From Thalassotalea euphylliae (lineage in GTDB: Bacteria; Pseudomonadota; Gammaproteobacteria; Enterobacterales; Alteromonadaceae), in assembly GCF_003390335.1 (NCBI RefSeq), contig NZ_QUOU01000001.1, forward strand, positions 2,852,001 through 2,916,000: a stretch of DNA of 64,000 nt, read 5' to 3'. Position numbers and translations under genes: made by a program. The notes under the pieces were generated by a model that saw only the letters and a program-made list of their open reading frames with translations, had not been told where the DNA came from and made no database searches. Below are positions 1 to 9,096 of this stretch, in pieces (position 1 is the first letter of the stretch; every line of letters starts with the position of its first letter).

Positions 1-1
1 C

Positions 2-829
2 AACCTATCGAAAGTGGCAGATCAATTGGGTATCAGCCAACAAGCGGTAAGCGAGCAACTAAAAAAACTGCGCAACAACTTTGACGACCGCCTGTTTGTG
101 CGCACCAGTAATGGGGTCGTACCAACGCCGTTTGCGGAATCACTGCAAGTAAAAGTTGTCGCGGCACTCAATAGCATCGAAGCATTGCTCACGGCGGAAG
201 AGTTTGACCCGAAAACGATAACGGCTACTTTTACCATCTGTTCAACCGATCTCGAACAGACGGTCATCCTGCCGAAATTTTTAACCCTACTGCGTGCCCA
301 AGCGCCCAATGTCAAGCTTGCAGTGAAAACCCTGAGCCTTGATGAAATCAGTTCAAGTTTACTCACAGGCCAAGTCGATCTAGTGATCACGAACCCTTTT
401 TTCGCCCCAAAGCACTACCCTAGCCTAACACTCTATCAAGAAGATTATTTGTGTGTGGCATCGGCTCATAACGACGCTGTTGAGCAGCGCTTAGCTATTG
501 CAGATATTGCGAAAATTCCTCAATTGGTGGTGTCGCCATCAAGGGGAGAATTCAGTGGCGCAGCGAACCAGTGGTTTATCGAGCAAGGTCACCCTCGCAA
601 TGTGGTTTTATCCGTGCCCACTTTTAGCGCGGCAAAAGCTTGTATCGCGAACAGTGACTTGTGCGGTTTTATGCCCGCTAGATTATTGCCCGACCCTTTG
701 CTCAAGGTGATTGAACTAGATAAACAAGTGCCCGGTTTTGACGTTATTGCCGTATGGCACCAACGTTCAGGGCAAGATAAGTTACACGCCTACATTCGCA
801 GCTTATTGTTAGAAGCCGCTCACCTTTAA
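2..829 (+). CDS. LysR-family transcriptional regulator, 5' end cut by the window
   Basis: Reads open from the first bases, so the true start lies upstream. The visible part begins inside the N-terminal winged helix-turn-helix (recognition helix around GISQQAVSEQLKKL, then the wing with RLFVRTSNGVVPT). It continues into a LysR substrate-binding domain of two alpha/beta lobes to the stop at 829. About 275 residues are visible, against the usual ~300, so only some 20-25 residues are missing. LysR proteins act as cytoplasmic tetramers that bind promoter DNA in response to a small ligand. Neither the ligand nor the target can be read from the sequence, and the divergent partner such regulators often control would lie outside the window. 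An in-frame GTG at 14 falls inside the DNA-binding domain and is not the true start. Confidence 0.9.
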   Translation, partial: NLSKVADQLGISQQAVSEQLKKLRNNFDDRLFVRTSNGVVPTPFAESLQVKVVAALNSIEALLTAEEFDPKTITATFTICSTDLEQTVILPKFLTLLRAQAPNVKLAVKTLSLDEISSSLLTGQVDLVITNPFFAPKHYPSLTLYQEDYLCVASAHNDAVEQRLAIADIAKIPQLVVSPSRGEFSGAANQWFIEQGHPRNVVLSVPTFSAAKACIANSDLCGFMPARLLPDPLLKVIELDKQVPGFDVIAVWHQRSGQDKLHAYIRSLLLEAAHL

Positions 830-951
830 TAGCGAAAACGTCGGCTAGCAGTAAAGTGTTCTGGCGTATTCCCTGTCTTACACTCGCCTTGGCATACTCT
901 TGTCTAACTCTTGTCTAACTTTTGCCTCACGATTGCCTACCAATTAACTGC

Positions 952-2190
952 CTAACGTTGATAGCCGGGCTGTTCATTAGATACTTGACGGCGCAATGGT
1001 TGCAGGCTTTTATAAGTTAGACTGCGCCACAGCCATTCGCATGGGCCAAATCTAAACCTTGCCAACCAAAATTGTGAGACGCTGATCAAAACCGCCCACA
1101 CGAAAAACACAACAAGTAGCTGTTGATAGCGGGCTAGCTCGCCAAATAACCCCAGCCCCCAGCCATAAAACACAAAACCGCAAATCAGCGATTGTGATAA
1201 GTAGTTCGTCAGCGCCATTTGTCCAACGTTAGCCAGTAAACGCTTAACCCCTTGCAAAACAGGTAAACGGCAAAACACCAATAACAAGCACAAATACGCA
1301 CATGCGATGCCTAGACTGCCCCAGTAACTGTATTGCAATCCAAAAAACATGGATGTTATTGGCCAGCCGTTGGCAAAGTCTTGCGCGTTACCATAAACCG
1401 TGAGCGCCAGCCCAAGCATTAAGCCAATCAATGCCAGGCTGAGTAACTGCTTATTCGAGTATCTATCGCGATAGACATCCAATTTGTACAACGCCATGCC
1501 AACCAGCATTAAGCCTACAATTCTAGGTAAATAGATAAAAAGGCTCATCATCATCTCTACCATTGCGATAAAGCGGTGACCAAGCTGCGCAAGCCAGCCT
1601 GATTGCATTAACGCGATTTCAAGTGCAATTTCTTCACGGGTTGGTTGCCAAACACTGTAAAAGTCCGCCAGCTCATCTGCAGGTGCGGCTTGCACCGCCA
1701 AGCCAAACAGGGCTAGCAATAGCGAGCACAGCAAAAGAGAAAAAACAGCCCATTTAAACAATGCCTTAGGTGTTTTATCGCGATATTGAAAGGCAATAAG
1801 GCCGGCAATCGCGTAAGAAAATAAAATATCACCCCACCACAGCAATAATGAATGAAGTATACCGATCGCAGCAAGTATATACAGACGTCGATAATGGCGC
1901 TCGCTGGCTTTTCTTCCTTGGTCGCGAATATTATCGGCCATCAGCATCATACTGGTGCCAAATAGCACGGAAAACAGCGTCATAAACTTTTGATCAGCGA
2001 ATAGGTGCGACAGGTAGTAAACCACAAAGTTAATACCACTGAGATCACCAAACGCCGTAGGGTTACCATAGGCAGCCTCCACCATGGCAAAGGCTTGAAT
2101 ATTCATGATCAAGATGCCAAGTAAGGCGACGCCGCGAATAATGTCGATATTGATCAGGCGTTGGGTAGTCGTTATCGGCGATACTGCCAT
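952..2190 (-). CDS. DUF418 domain multi-pass membrane protein (YeiB-like)
   Basis: A 412-residue inner-membrane protein with about ten hydrophobic segments. The opening RLINIDIIRGVALLGILIMN is the hallmark of DUF418/YeiB-type proteins, and the C-terminal DUF418 region contains the typical FGPCEWLWRSLTY. I chose the ATG at 2190 because AAGGA lies about ten bases upstream and the family motif follows directly; the frame stays open upstream to 2289. Function is not established for the family. YeiB-like proteins are related to acyltransferase-like membrane proteins and are often called putative transporters, so no substrate is claimed. The gene appears monocistronic. Confidence 0.85.
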   Translation of the reverse strand: MAVSPITTTQRLINIDIIRGVALLGILIMNIQAFAMVEAAYGNPTAFGDLSGINFVVYYLSHLFADQKFMTLFSVLFGTSMMLMADNIRDQGRKASERHYRRLYILAAIGILHSLLLWWGDILFSYAIAGLIAFQYRDKTPKALFKWAVFSLLLCSLLLALFGLAVQAAPADELADFYSVWQPTREEIALEIALMQSGWLAQLGHRFIAMVEMMMSLFIYLPRIVGLMLVGMALYKLDVYRDRYSNKQLLSLALIGLMLGLALTVYGNAQDFANGWPITSMFFGLQYSYWGSLGIACAYLCLLLVFCRLPVLQGVKRLLANVGQMALTNYLSQSLICGFVFYGWGLGLFGELARYQQLLVVFFVWAVLISVSQFWLARFRFGPCEWLWRSLTYKSLQPLRRQVSNEQPGYQR

Positions 2191-2343
2191 AAGTGATTCA
2201 TCCTTGTGTTCTGTGTAATAAGGGATGTTCCCTTGCAATAAAAAGCACTTCCTAACATTCAACCATTCGTTGGCTAGCAGCATTTGCAAAACAGCTTAAC
2301 TGGCAAGTGCTAGCAATACTGTCCACTAATGCCAACCATAATA

Positions 2344-4434
2344 TTAAGCTAATGCTAGGCTCTCTTGACGATAAATCCCGGTAAGCTGGGCAACCGTTAG
2401 CGGCCGGTGCAAATAGTAGCCTTGGACAAAATCACACCCGTGTTTACGTAAAAAATCAAGCTGTGCTTGGCTTTCGACGCATTCTGCGACCAATCTGAGC
2501 TTTAAGCTGTGTGCCAAAATAATACTTGCGCAGGTAATACCCCGAGTCGCTTCGTTGTCTTCAATATCGTCAATAAACATGCCATCGAGTTTCAAGGTAT
2601 CAACAGGCAAGTTCTTTAAATACTGTAAAGACGAATAACCCGTGCCAAAATCATCAATCGCAATGCGAATACCCAATGCTTGTAAGCGCTTTAACTGCGC
2701 AATAGTTGCGCCAGAGTGTGCCAAAAATACCTCTTCGGTAATTTCCAACTCAAGTTGATGATAACCAATAGCGTTCGTAGTAACTTGCGCTTGAATAAAT
2801 TCGACAAGATCGGGGGCCAATAAGTGGCTTGAAGAAATGTTAATACCGATCACCAAATCGCTAACACCTTGGTTTTGCCATACTTTTAACTGTTTACACA
2901 CAGTGGCAATAACCCATTTGCCCAGCTCATTGATATAGCCAATTTCTTCAGCGACAGGAATAAACTCTCCCGGGCTAACACGACCTAGCTCCGGATGATG
3001 CCAACGAATCAAAGCTTCAGCTTTGCGATAATCTTCGCCCTTTAGCGACACTTGTGGTTGATACACTAAATAAAACTCGTTGTTGGCAATCGCGGAGCGA
3101 AGATGGTTTTCAAGCTCTAAACGCTTGTAAGATAGCACGTTCATTTGCTTATCGTACAAACTGTAGTTGCCTGGCCCCTTAGCTTTGGCAAAGTACATAC
3201 TGGCGTCAGCATTTTTCAGCAGCGTTACACTGTCGCTGCCATGCTCTGGGTATATGCTAATGCCAACACTGGTACTCACGTGTAAAACTCTGCTGCCGAT
3301 AACGACAGGTTGGGCGAAGACCTGATTGATTTGACCCGCCGTATTGATTGCATCAACTGTGCTTGGTAATTGCTCAATTAAGTAAACAAATTCATCACCG
3401 CCAAGGCGAGCAACCACGTCATGTTCGCGTGTATTAGCGTGTTCAAGGTGCGCGAGCCTAGCCGCGATTTCCTGCAGTAATTGGTCACCAACATTGTGTC
3501 CTAAACTGTCGTTAATAACCTTAAAGCGATCGATATCCATAAACAGCACCGCTAACTGATGACCTCGTTGCTTGGCCATTGCGATGGCTTTTTCTAAGCG
3601 CATCATTAAGTAATGGCGATTGGGGAGCTTAGTGAGCGAATCGTAGTTGGCTTGGTGGTATAACTGCTTGGTACGCTCATCGACCAGTTTTTGTAAGTTA
3701 GTACTGTGTGCTGTTAGCGCGTGTTCACGCTCTTGCACAACATCTAGCATGTGGTTAAAACCATTGGCCAAGGTCGAGAACTCATCCTGACTCTCGAGTG
3801 CCAAACGACCTTGGTAGTTTTTTTCATCGCTGATCTGTTTTACATGGTTAACCATTGTAGCGAGCGGCACCGTAATAATGCGTTGTAGCAAGCGGGCAAG
3901 CACATAAGTTAGTACCAAGCTCAGCAAGAGCACGCTAAAAATGACTTTTTGGTAGTAATCTCGCTTGTCGTTAATTTTATCCACATTAGCGCGAATAAAA
4001 ACATGGCCAAGAAGCTCCCCTTGCAATGTCACAGGTTCGGCAACATCGAAATACTCATCAGTCATCAAGGGGCTAGTATTAAGGTGAATTTGATCCGGTT
4101 TTAATACCGTATTTTCGTCACAATCAGCAAACAATGTGTTATCTGCAAGCACCACTGCAACATACTCAATGCCGCCTTTATGCTTGAGTAGGCGCAAGGT
4201 ATCACGCACGGTTGCCAAGTCATTAAACGCCAAGGCCGACTCAATCGATGCGCTGATCAGCGAAGCCTGCATCTGCACATGACTGACTTCTGACGACTCT
4301 ATTTGGCGAATTTCATGGCGATAAATAAACACGGTTGAGCTGGTTAGCACAATGACGCTAATCAACATCATCATCAAACTCAACTTGTAGCGAATTGATA
4401 GGCGATGAATTTTATTAAACATGGCAGTTAACAC
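2344..4434 (-). CDS. membrane HAMP-GGDEF-EAL c-di-GMP enzyme (YfiN-like sensor part)
   Basis: A 696-residue protein. TM helix at 17-37, periplasmic sensor region at 38-162, second TM helix at about 163-184, HAMP at 182-235, GGDEF domain at about 262-430 and EAL domain at 440-690. The diguanylate cyclase motif GGDEF (345-349) is intact. An RxxD inhibitory site (R336-D339) lies exactly five residues before it. The EAL domain keeps E473-A-L, ELEITE, DDFGTGYS, the Lys of TLKLDG and the late Glu/Gln positions, so both cyclase and phosphodiesterase activity are possible. GTG 4434 is the likely start: AAGGA sits seven bases upstream and overlaps the end of the preceding yfiR-like gene, suggesting translational coupling. 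By family, the periplasmic segment would be held inactive by the YfiR-type partner; this is inferred from context. Confidence 0.88.
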   Translation of the reverse strand: MLTAMFNKIHRLSIRYKLSLMMMLISVIVLTSSTVFIYRHEIRQIESSEVSHVQMQASLISASIESALAFNDLATVRDTLRLLKHKGGIEYVAVVLADNTLFADCDENTVLKPDQIHLNTSPLMTDEYFDVAEPVTLQGELLGHVFIRANVDKINDKRDYYQKVIFSVLLLSLVLTYVLARLLQRIITVPLATMVNHVKQISDEKNYQGRLALESQDEFSTLANGFNHMLDVVQEREHALTAHSTNLQKLVDERTKQLYHQANYDSLTKLPNRHYLMMRLEKAIAMAKQRGHQLAVLFMDIDRFKVINDSLGHNVGDQLLQEIAARLAHLEHANTREHDVVARLGGDEFVYLIEQLPSTVDAINTAGQINQVFAQPVVIGSRVLHVSTSVGISIYPEHGSDSVTLLKNADASMYFAKAKGPGNYSLYDKQMNVLSYKRLELENHLRSAIANNEFYLVYQPQVSLKGEDYRKAEALIRWHHPELGRVSPGEFIPVAEEIGYINELGKWVIATVCKQLKVWQNQGVSDLVIGINISSSHLLAPDLVEFIQAQVTTNAIGYHQLELEITEEVFLAHSGATIAQLKRLQALGIRIAIDDFGTGYSSLQYLKNLPVDTLKLDGMFIDDIEDNEATRGITCASIILAHSLKLRLVAECVESQAQLDFLRKHGCDFVQGYYLHRPLTVAQLTGIYRQESLALA

Positions 4435-4446
4435 AGAATGTTCCTT

Positions 4447-5010
4447 CTATCGCCCAGTAATCTTGGCAAGTTTGAGCAGTTGTGAACTCATTTTAAGCCC
4501 CTGCGCTGTCACCGTTTTTAGGTTAATTTCAAATCGCAATCGGCTACGCTCAAGGTAAAAGTTCACCATACCGCCAACATCAATAAATGCTTGCTGCTCC
4601 CCGACTAATAACACCCCTCGCTGCGCCGCCAAATAACGGGTATCCGGTAGTTCACTGAAAAATGCCAAGTGGCAATGGCTGACATCTTGCCCATCGGCAA
4701 CGCGGTCGATGCGAATGTTTTGTGCTGCCCCTTTGTCAATTTTTGCCGCTAATACTTGGTCGATATAGCTGCCAAAAACATCTTTGCCAACTAAACAAAT
4801 ACGCGCATTGCCAGACTTATCAGGCCAAGTAACATAAGATGGCAGCTGCAATAAAAAGCCAGCCATTACTTGATGCTTAGTGCTTATTTCAGTGACGCTT
4901 TTAGGATTGGCGTAACTTTGACTAACCGACCACAAGGCCAGCGCGCAAGCAAGCCCTACTTTTTTAAGCAAGGTCCTTGACACTCGGGTATGTAAATAAC
5001 GAGAAAACAT
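4447..5010 (-). CDS. YfiR/DUF4154-family periplasmic protein
   Basis: A 187-residue exported protein with a signal peptide at about 1-34 (hydrophobic ACALALWSVS, cleavage after SYA). The C-terminal part with GGMVNFYLERSRLRFEIN and MSSQLLKLAKI is typical of DUF4154/YfiR. YfiR is known as a periplasmic repressor that holds the membrane diguanylate cyclase YfiN inactive and responds to redox or envelope stress. C72 and C113 correspond to the first disulfide pair of Pseudomonas YfiR; the second pair of that protein is absent. It lies between an outer-membrane barrel gene (24 bp upstream) and the GGDEF/EAL gene (12 bp downstream), so the three are one operon. The repressor role is inferred by family. 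Confidence 0.85.
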   Translation of the reverse strand: MFSRYLHTRVSRTLLKKVGLACALALWSVSQSYANPKSVTEISTKHQVMAGFLLQLPSYVTWPDKSGNARICLVGKDVFGSYIDQVLAAKIDKGAAQNIRIDRVADGQDVSHCHLAFFSELPDTRYLAAQRGVLLVGEQQAFIDVGGMVNFYLERSRLRFEINLKTVTAQGLKMSSQLLKLAKITGR

Positions 5011-5033
5011 GTGTATTGGAAAACAAATAATAC

Positions 5034-6098
5034 TTAAAAATCAGTTTGCCAACGCACTGCTGCATTGCCTTTTTCTTTACTTTGCACACCGTTTAACGAT
5101 TGATAAATAGGCGTATTATATTCAAGCGAAAGAGTGTGTGCAGCGATGCGAAATTCGATACCTGCTGCCGTATTTAGCTGCTTACCGCCATAGTTATTAG
5201 GGTTGGTAATATTGGCTGGGTATGGAAATGGCCCCGGCACAGTAATTTCATCATCTCGGCCATCTATGCGTCCCCAATCGTGGTAACTGAGTTTGATAAA
5301 GGGTTGCGCGTTGTCGTTTAGCGTATAGCGGCCCCAAGCGGAAATCGCCAAACGGTTACCCAAACGATAGTTTCTGTCGTTTTTACCGGTTCTCAGTTTA
5401 AGGTGTAAATCTGCCCCCAAACGCCAGTTGTCAATGTTGTATTGATAACCTAAGCCACCAACAAAATCCCACGTACCAGAGCCGAGCTGCATGGTATATG
5501 GTAGTTGCTGATCACCTGAGGCTCTTGGCGTGTCGCCTTCTTGGTCAATTGAGCCAGTTGGGATTGAAAAGCCAAGGGAATAAGTAAGCTGATGTGCAAG
5601 TGCGCGATACAAGACCGCCTGATAATCAATGGCAATATCACCTAAGCCCTCAGAATCAATGGTAAATTCTGCGTAGTTCGGCACGATGCTCTCGTGGTCA
5701 GTACTCTGGCGAATCACGGGTATCGACAAGCCAATACGCTGATCTTGGTCGATGCGATAAGACAACTGAGTCACCACGGCTTCTTGCATGATGACCGTAG
5801 GCAAAACAGGATAATTGGCATTAGTACGCACCTGTCCCGGGCGAAAAAGCACGTCATCGTTGCTTAATTCAGTGCTACCACTCATGTAGCCTTCAAGGCG
5901 CATTTGCTTGTATAGCACAGCCAATTGCCAGCGCTTATCGAGCGTTGGGGCTTCTTCAATTGTCAGTGATAACAATTGTTGAAGGCTCATATCAGCCATT
6001 TCAGACGGTGTGTTAGCCTGCGATTGAAAAGACAGTAATGCCGAAACAGTGAATAGAGGAAAAGTAAATTTTAAAGCAGAACTACAAGGATAATCCAT
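5034..6098 (-). CDS. outer-membrane beta-barrel protein, first gene of a Yfi-like operon
   Basis: A 354-residue protein with a signal peptide (cleavage near SQA|NTP), many alternating amphipathic strands and a terminal Phe (QTDF), the classic outer-membrane assembly signal. The mature N-terminus contains MSLQQLLSLTI, resembling the short SLEELLxxxV motif seen at the start of TonB receptors and barrels next to YfiR-like genes. The fold recalls the meta-pathway 'transporter' barrels, but no substrate is evident. In Pseudomonas the third Yfi component is the OmpA-like lipoprotein YfiB; here that position is taken by a barrel. A perfect dyad TGATAA-N7-TTATCA lies 25 bp upstream of the ATG. The family name is less certain than the barrel assignment. 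Confidence 0.7.
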   Translation of the reverse strand: MDYPCSSALKFTFPLFTVSALLSFQSQANTPSEMADMSLQQLLSLTIEEAPTLDKRWQLAVLYKQMRLEGYMSGSTELSNDDVLFRPGQVRTNANYPVLPTVIMQEAVVTQLSYRIDQDQRIGLSIPVIRQSTDHESIVPNYAEFTIDSEGLGDIAIDYQAVLYRALAHQLTYSLGFSIPTGSIDQEGDTPRASGDQQLPYTMQLGSGTWDFVGGLGYQYNIDNWRLGADLHLKLRTGKNDRNYRLGNRLAISAWGRYTLNDNAQPFIKLSYHDWGRIDGRDDEITVPGPFPYPANITNPNNYGGKQLNTAAGIEFRIAAHTLSLEYNTPIYQSLNGVQSKEKGNAAVRWQTDF

Positions 6099-6122
6099 TA
6101 AATATCCATCACACTTTTATAA

Positions 6123-6141
6123 TGATAACAATTGCTTATCA
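6123..6141. promoter_or_regulatory. dyad TGATAA-N7-TTATCA upstream of the barrel/YfiR operon
   Basis: A perfect six-base inverted repeat spaced by seven bases, 25 bp upstream of the barrel gene's start codon. Spacing and A/T content resemble a weak Fur box, but the interior does not match the Fur consensus well. It may be an operator for another regulator. Confidence 0.35.
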
Positions 6142-6761
6142 GCCCACTCTAGTCACTACATTTCGGCTAACCATTCGCTTAAATTCTGCTCTAATTTAAC
6201 GAAATTAGCGCTAATTCAGCAATGACGTAGTAAACTGTTCGTAGATACGAGTGGCCGATTATAAGTTTTTTACGTATTTATTCAAATTTAGTCGACGTTA
6301 TTGTCTCAATTGCGCCATATGGCGATCCAAAAAACCATAAAAAAAACAATTGAGTTGCATATAACACACTGTGGTTACAGCATGTCTGCAGCAACTAAAA
6401 ACACGGTCAATAAGGAACACCACTCGCGAGTGCCTTATTGAGAATCAAGCGACCAAATTTGATGCTCGGCATCTAGACTGTCATTTGCACAAAAAACTTT
6501 CATTTAATTTCAACTAACATACGGTTCATTGGTTGCACTTTTATTGCACCATGTATCTCTTGCTCTTTCGCGCTAACACTTCCTCTTTCCCTCATTCATC
6601 ACTGCGAGCCTCGATAAAGCCCATTATTTTGTGAACAATTGCATAAATTTGTAACCCGGCAATACGGTTAAAATTTTATCAGGTAAGATAGCGCAAAATT
6701 TTGCCTCCCTTGTCATTAGCCTTTGGTTAATAACGCAGATAGCTATTGGTGCCTCAACAAA
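6142..6761. other. non-coding gap with a 9-bp-arm inverted repeat (6407-6441)
   Basis: About 620 bp without a convincing gene. It holds a perfect 12-bp palindrome CGCCATATGGCG at 6313-6324. It also holds a long imperfect hairpin at 6407-6441: outer arms TCAATAAGG/CCTTATTGA, a five-base bulge, and an inner palindrome CACTCGCGAGTG. Neither has the T-run of a terminator. A small reading frame at 6624-6830 on the minus strand has no coding character. The promoter of the downstream lipoprotein gene must lie here, but I cannot pick one. Confidence 0.5.
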
Positions 6762-8945
6762 ATGATTCAGCGTTTTTTCTCCCCCAGTAAAGACTCGCAC
6801 GCCGATAAAAGCCGCATAACAAGTGGTCATTTAGTCTCAAAAAATAAACGACACTACCTGGCGAGTTTACTGATCGCAGTTACGGTTGCCGGTTGCGGTG
6901 GTGGTTCAAGCAGTGCCGAGGTAACACCGCCAGTTCAGCCACCTGTTGAACCACCAACAGAGCCACCCGTTGAACCACCAACAGAGCCGCCCGTTGAACC
7001 ACCAACAGAGCCGCCCGTTGAACCGCCAACAGAGCCACCCGTTGAACCGCCAACAGAGCCGCCCGTTGAACCACCAACAGAGCCGCCCGTTGAACCACCA
7101 ACAGATCAAAGTAGCAAGTTTGACAACCAATTGATCGCAAGTGCAGCCAATGCTGAGCTTTGCATTACACAGCAAAGCAATCAGGCTAGTTTGTCGAACT
7201 GCTCGCACAGTGCGAAAGCACAGCGATGGCGTTATCAACCTGAAACACAGCAAGTGATCAACTGTGAATCAAGCCAGTGCTTAGCGAGCCTTGGGATTAA
7301 CTTGATTATGGAAGACTGTCGCGATGAGACCAGACAACAATGGCACTATGCAAATGATCAATTTACCCAATCTGGCTTCGCCATTGATTTTGATCAACAC
7401 AATACCGCTGTCATTTTATATCCAAGCCACAGCCAACTTAACCAGCAATGGGTAGTGCCTAGTATTGTACAACGCTATATCAGCGCAAATGACCAAGGTG
7501 CAGCGCAATACCCTATCGCGCTCGATGGCGGGCAAAATCTGGCAATAAAATTAGAGAGTTTTAAAGACGCCTTAAACCGACTCACACCACTCGATAAACC
7601 GCTGCCTTACCCACGCGATGTCAGCCAGTTTCCCGGTGAGATTGAAAGTAATACAAGACGCATTGATAAGGTGATTACCATTGATCGGGAATATTTCGAG
7701 CCGCGCCATTCAGGTTGGCCAGAAAGCCAACATTGGGTAAGTACCGGCTTATATGCTGGCGCTGGTGATGTGGTTGAAATCGTCTTGCCAACGGGGAGCA
7801 GTGACCAAGCGAATCAGCCTACTGCCAACCTATCTTCAACGAACCAACAGGGCTTATTCGCCTTAGTTAACGTGCATACCGACAAGCTCAGTGCAAGCTC
7901 GCACAATGTTGCCAGTGCATTTCAGTTAAATCGCTATGGCAATGTCACTCAGCGCATTGCGCTAGCACCCGGTGTCAATCGCTTGCGTAGCCAATATGGT
8001 GGCCAAATTATCATTGAATCAAGGGTTTCTTTAGCAGCGCAAGTCGCAATTGAATTTCGCAATGTCGTGGCAGCTCCTCACTTCAAGCTTGGCCGCGATT
8101 CACTGGAAGACTGGCCTAGCATAGCTCAGCAAGCCGCGCCTTGGGGTGTGTTAGAGGGGAAAAATGTGCTGCTCGACATCAGCAAGCAACACCTGCAAAC
8201 CATTGCTGACCCTGTTGCCTTACTGACAACTTTTGATCGTGTTGTCGAGCTGATTCGTGACTTAGCGGGCTTTGAGCCTGATAGCACTTTTGGCCCTCAT
8301 CGCCCTTCCACTTTAAAGCAACGTATAGTCGCCGACGAGCAAATTTCTGTTGGTTTTGCCCATGCAGGTTACCCAATTATGACCAGTCCGGGCTGGCAAT
8401 TACACGAGCTTGATGCTGTGGCCCTCAACGGCTGGGGAAACTGGCACGAAATCGGCCACAATCATCAACAGTTTTGCCTGTGGAGCCAAGACTTTGGTAT
8501 TGAATCAACCGTTAACCTCTTTTCTTTGTACGTAGAGAAAGCATTTACTGGTGGCTCGCGCATTATCCATGAAAAGCGCTACACCAATGCCATTGGTAAA
8601 CTGCAATCGATCAGTGATTTCAGTTTTGAGCGCGATGCCGATGTCTGGGACAAATTAGTGTTCTTTATGCAAATAGTTCACGCCTACCCGGATAAAGGCT
8701 TCGACATTATTCGCCAGCTGAATCGCCGTTACCGAGAAATGACACCCGATCAACAAACCTACGTTTGCAACGTATTTCAAGCGAGTTACAACAAAACGTA
8801 TGAGCTGCTGAGCGATATTATTGGCGAAGACATAGGTCGTCACTTTAGCCAGTGGGGTGTGCCAATCGACGCCGAGACTTATCAGCAAGTAAGCCAGCGT
8901 CACCCTGCCCAATCGGTGGATATTTCAGCAATAAATCCTGAATAA
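6762..8945 (+). CDS. M60-like (enhancin-type) zinc metallopeptidase lipoprotein with ricin-B-like segment
   Basis: A 727-residue predicted lipoprotein: hydrophobic ASLLIAVTVAGC lipobox, then GGGSSS, then a proline-rich tether of VEPPTEPP repeats. Next come about 110 residues with three QxW-like motifs (QRWRY, QQWHY, QQWVV), suggesting a ricin-B-type carbohydrate-binding fold. The M60-like peptidase domain has STGLYAGAGD and the catalytic HEIGH at H562-H566, followed by the downstream Glu in GIES, fitting HExxHX(8,28)E. M60 peptidases cleave mucin-like glycoproteins; the AcfD/SslE lipoproteins share the Gly-Ser-Pro tether plus M60 plan but are much longer. ATG 6762 was chosen over an in-frame TTG at 6723; neither has a good ribosome-binding site, so the start is uncertain. 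Likely surface-exposed and acting on glycoproteins (inference). Confidence 0.82.
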   Translation: MIQRFFSPSKDSHADKSRITSGHLVSKNKRHYLASLLIAVTVAGCGGGSSSAEVTPPVQPPVEPPTEPPVEPPTEPPVEPPTEPPVEPPTEPPVEPPTEPPVEPPTEPPVEPPTDQSSKFDNQLIASAANAELCITQQSNQASLSNCSHSAKAQRWRYQPETQQVINCESSQCLASLGINLIMEDCRDETRQQWHYANDQFTQSGFAIDFDQHNTAVILYPSHSQLNQQWVVPSIVQRYISANDQGAAQYPIALDGGQNLAIKLESFKDALNRLTPLDKPLPYPRDVSQFPGEIESNTRRIDKVITIDREYFEPRHSGWPESQHWVSTGLYAGAGDVVEIVLPTGSSDQANQPTANLSSTNQQGLFALVNVHTDKLSASSHNVASAFQLNRYGNVTQRIALAPGVNRLRSQYGGQIIIESRVSLAAQVAIEFRNVVAAPHFKLGRDSLEDWPSIAQQAAPWGVLEGKNVLLDISKQHLQTIADPVALLTTFDRVVELIRDLAGFEPDSTFGPHRPSTLKQRIVADEQISVGFAHAGYPIMTSPGWQLHELDAVALNGWGNWHEIGHNHQQFCLWSQDFGIESTVNLFSLYVEKAFTGGSRIIHEKRYTNAIGKLQSISDFSFERDADVWDKLVFFMQIVHAYPDKGFDIIRQLNRRYREMTPDQQTYVCNVFQASYNKTYELLSDIIGEDIGRHFSQWGVPIDAETYQQVSQRHPAQSVDISAINPE
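6945..7106 (+). repeat. 24-bp tandem repeat encoding (VEPPTEPP)n
   Basis: Six full 24-bp units plus an 18-bp partial seventh, in frame within the M60 lipoprotein gene. They form the proline/glutamate-rich spacer between lipid anchor and ectodomain. Units differ only at single third positions (cca/ccg), so copy number could vary by slippage without breaking the frame. Confidence 0.95.
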
Positions 8946-8957
8946 TTTAGCGTGTTT

Positions 8958-8991
8958 GCAGGTGATTGCCGCTTACCCTGCAATCATCTGC
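8958..8991. terminator. inverted repeat after the M60 gene, weak terminator candidate
   Basis: A 12-bp arm pair (GCAGGTGATTGC against GCAATCATCTGC, one G-T mismatch) with a 10-nt loop, 13 bp after the stop codon. There is no T-run, so intrinsic termination is doubtful. Confidence 0.4.
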
Positions 8992-9096
8992 TACTTCGTG
9001 GTTTTGCGGGTAATGGGTTATACTCCATGCCCAAACTAGAGCTAGTTAGTGACGCGTGAGTCGCTAGTTAGCGAAAAAGAGAGACAACACACGCCA

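Noticed and set aside
6945..7106. Regular 24-bp repeats that look like a CRISPR array
   Set aside because: There are no spacers; the repeats are directly tandem, in frame, and encode the proline-rich tether of the M60 lipoprotein.
6880..7253. Open frames of 86 and 115 codons on the minus strand
   Set aside because: They are by-products of the proline-codon repeat and have no start region or coding character.
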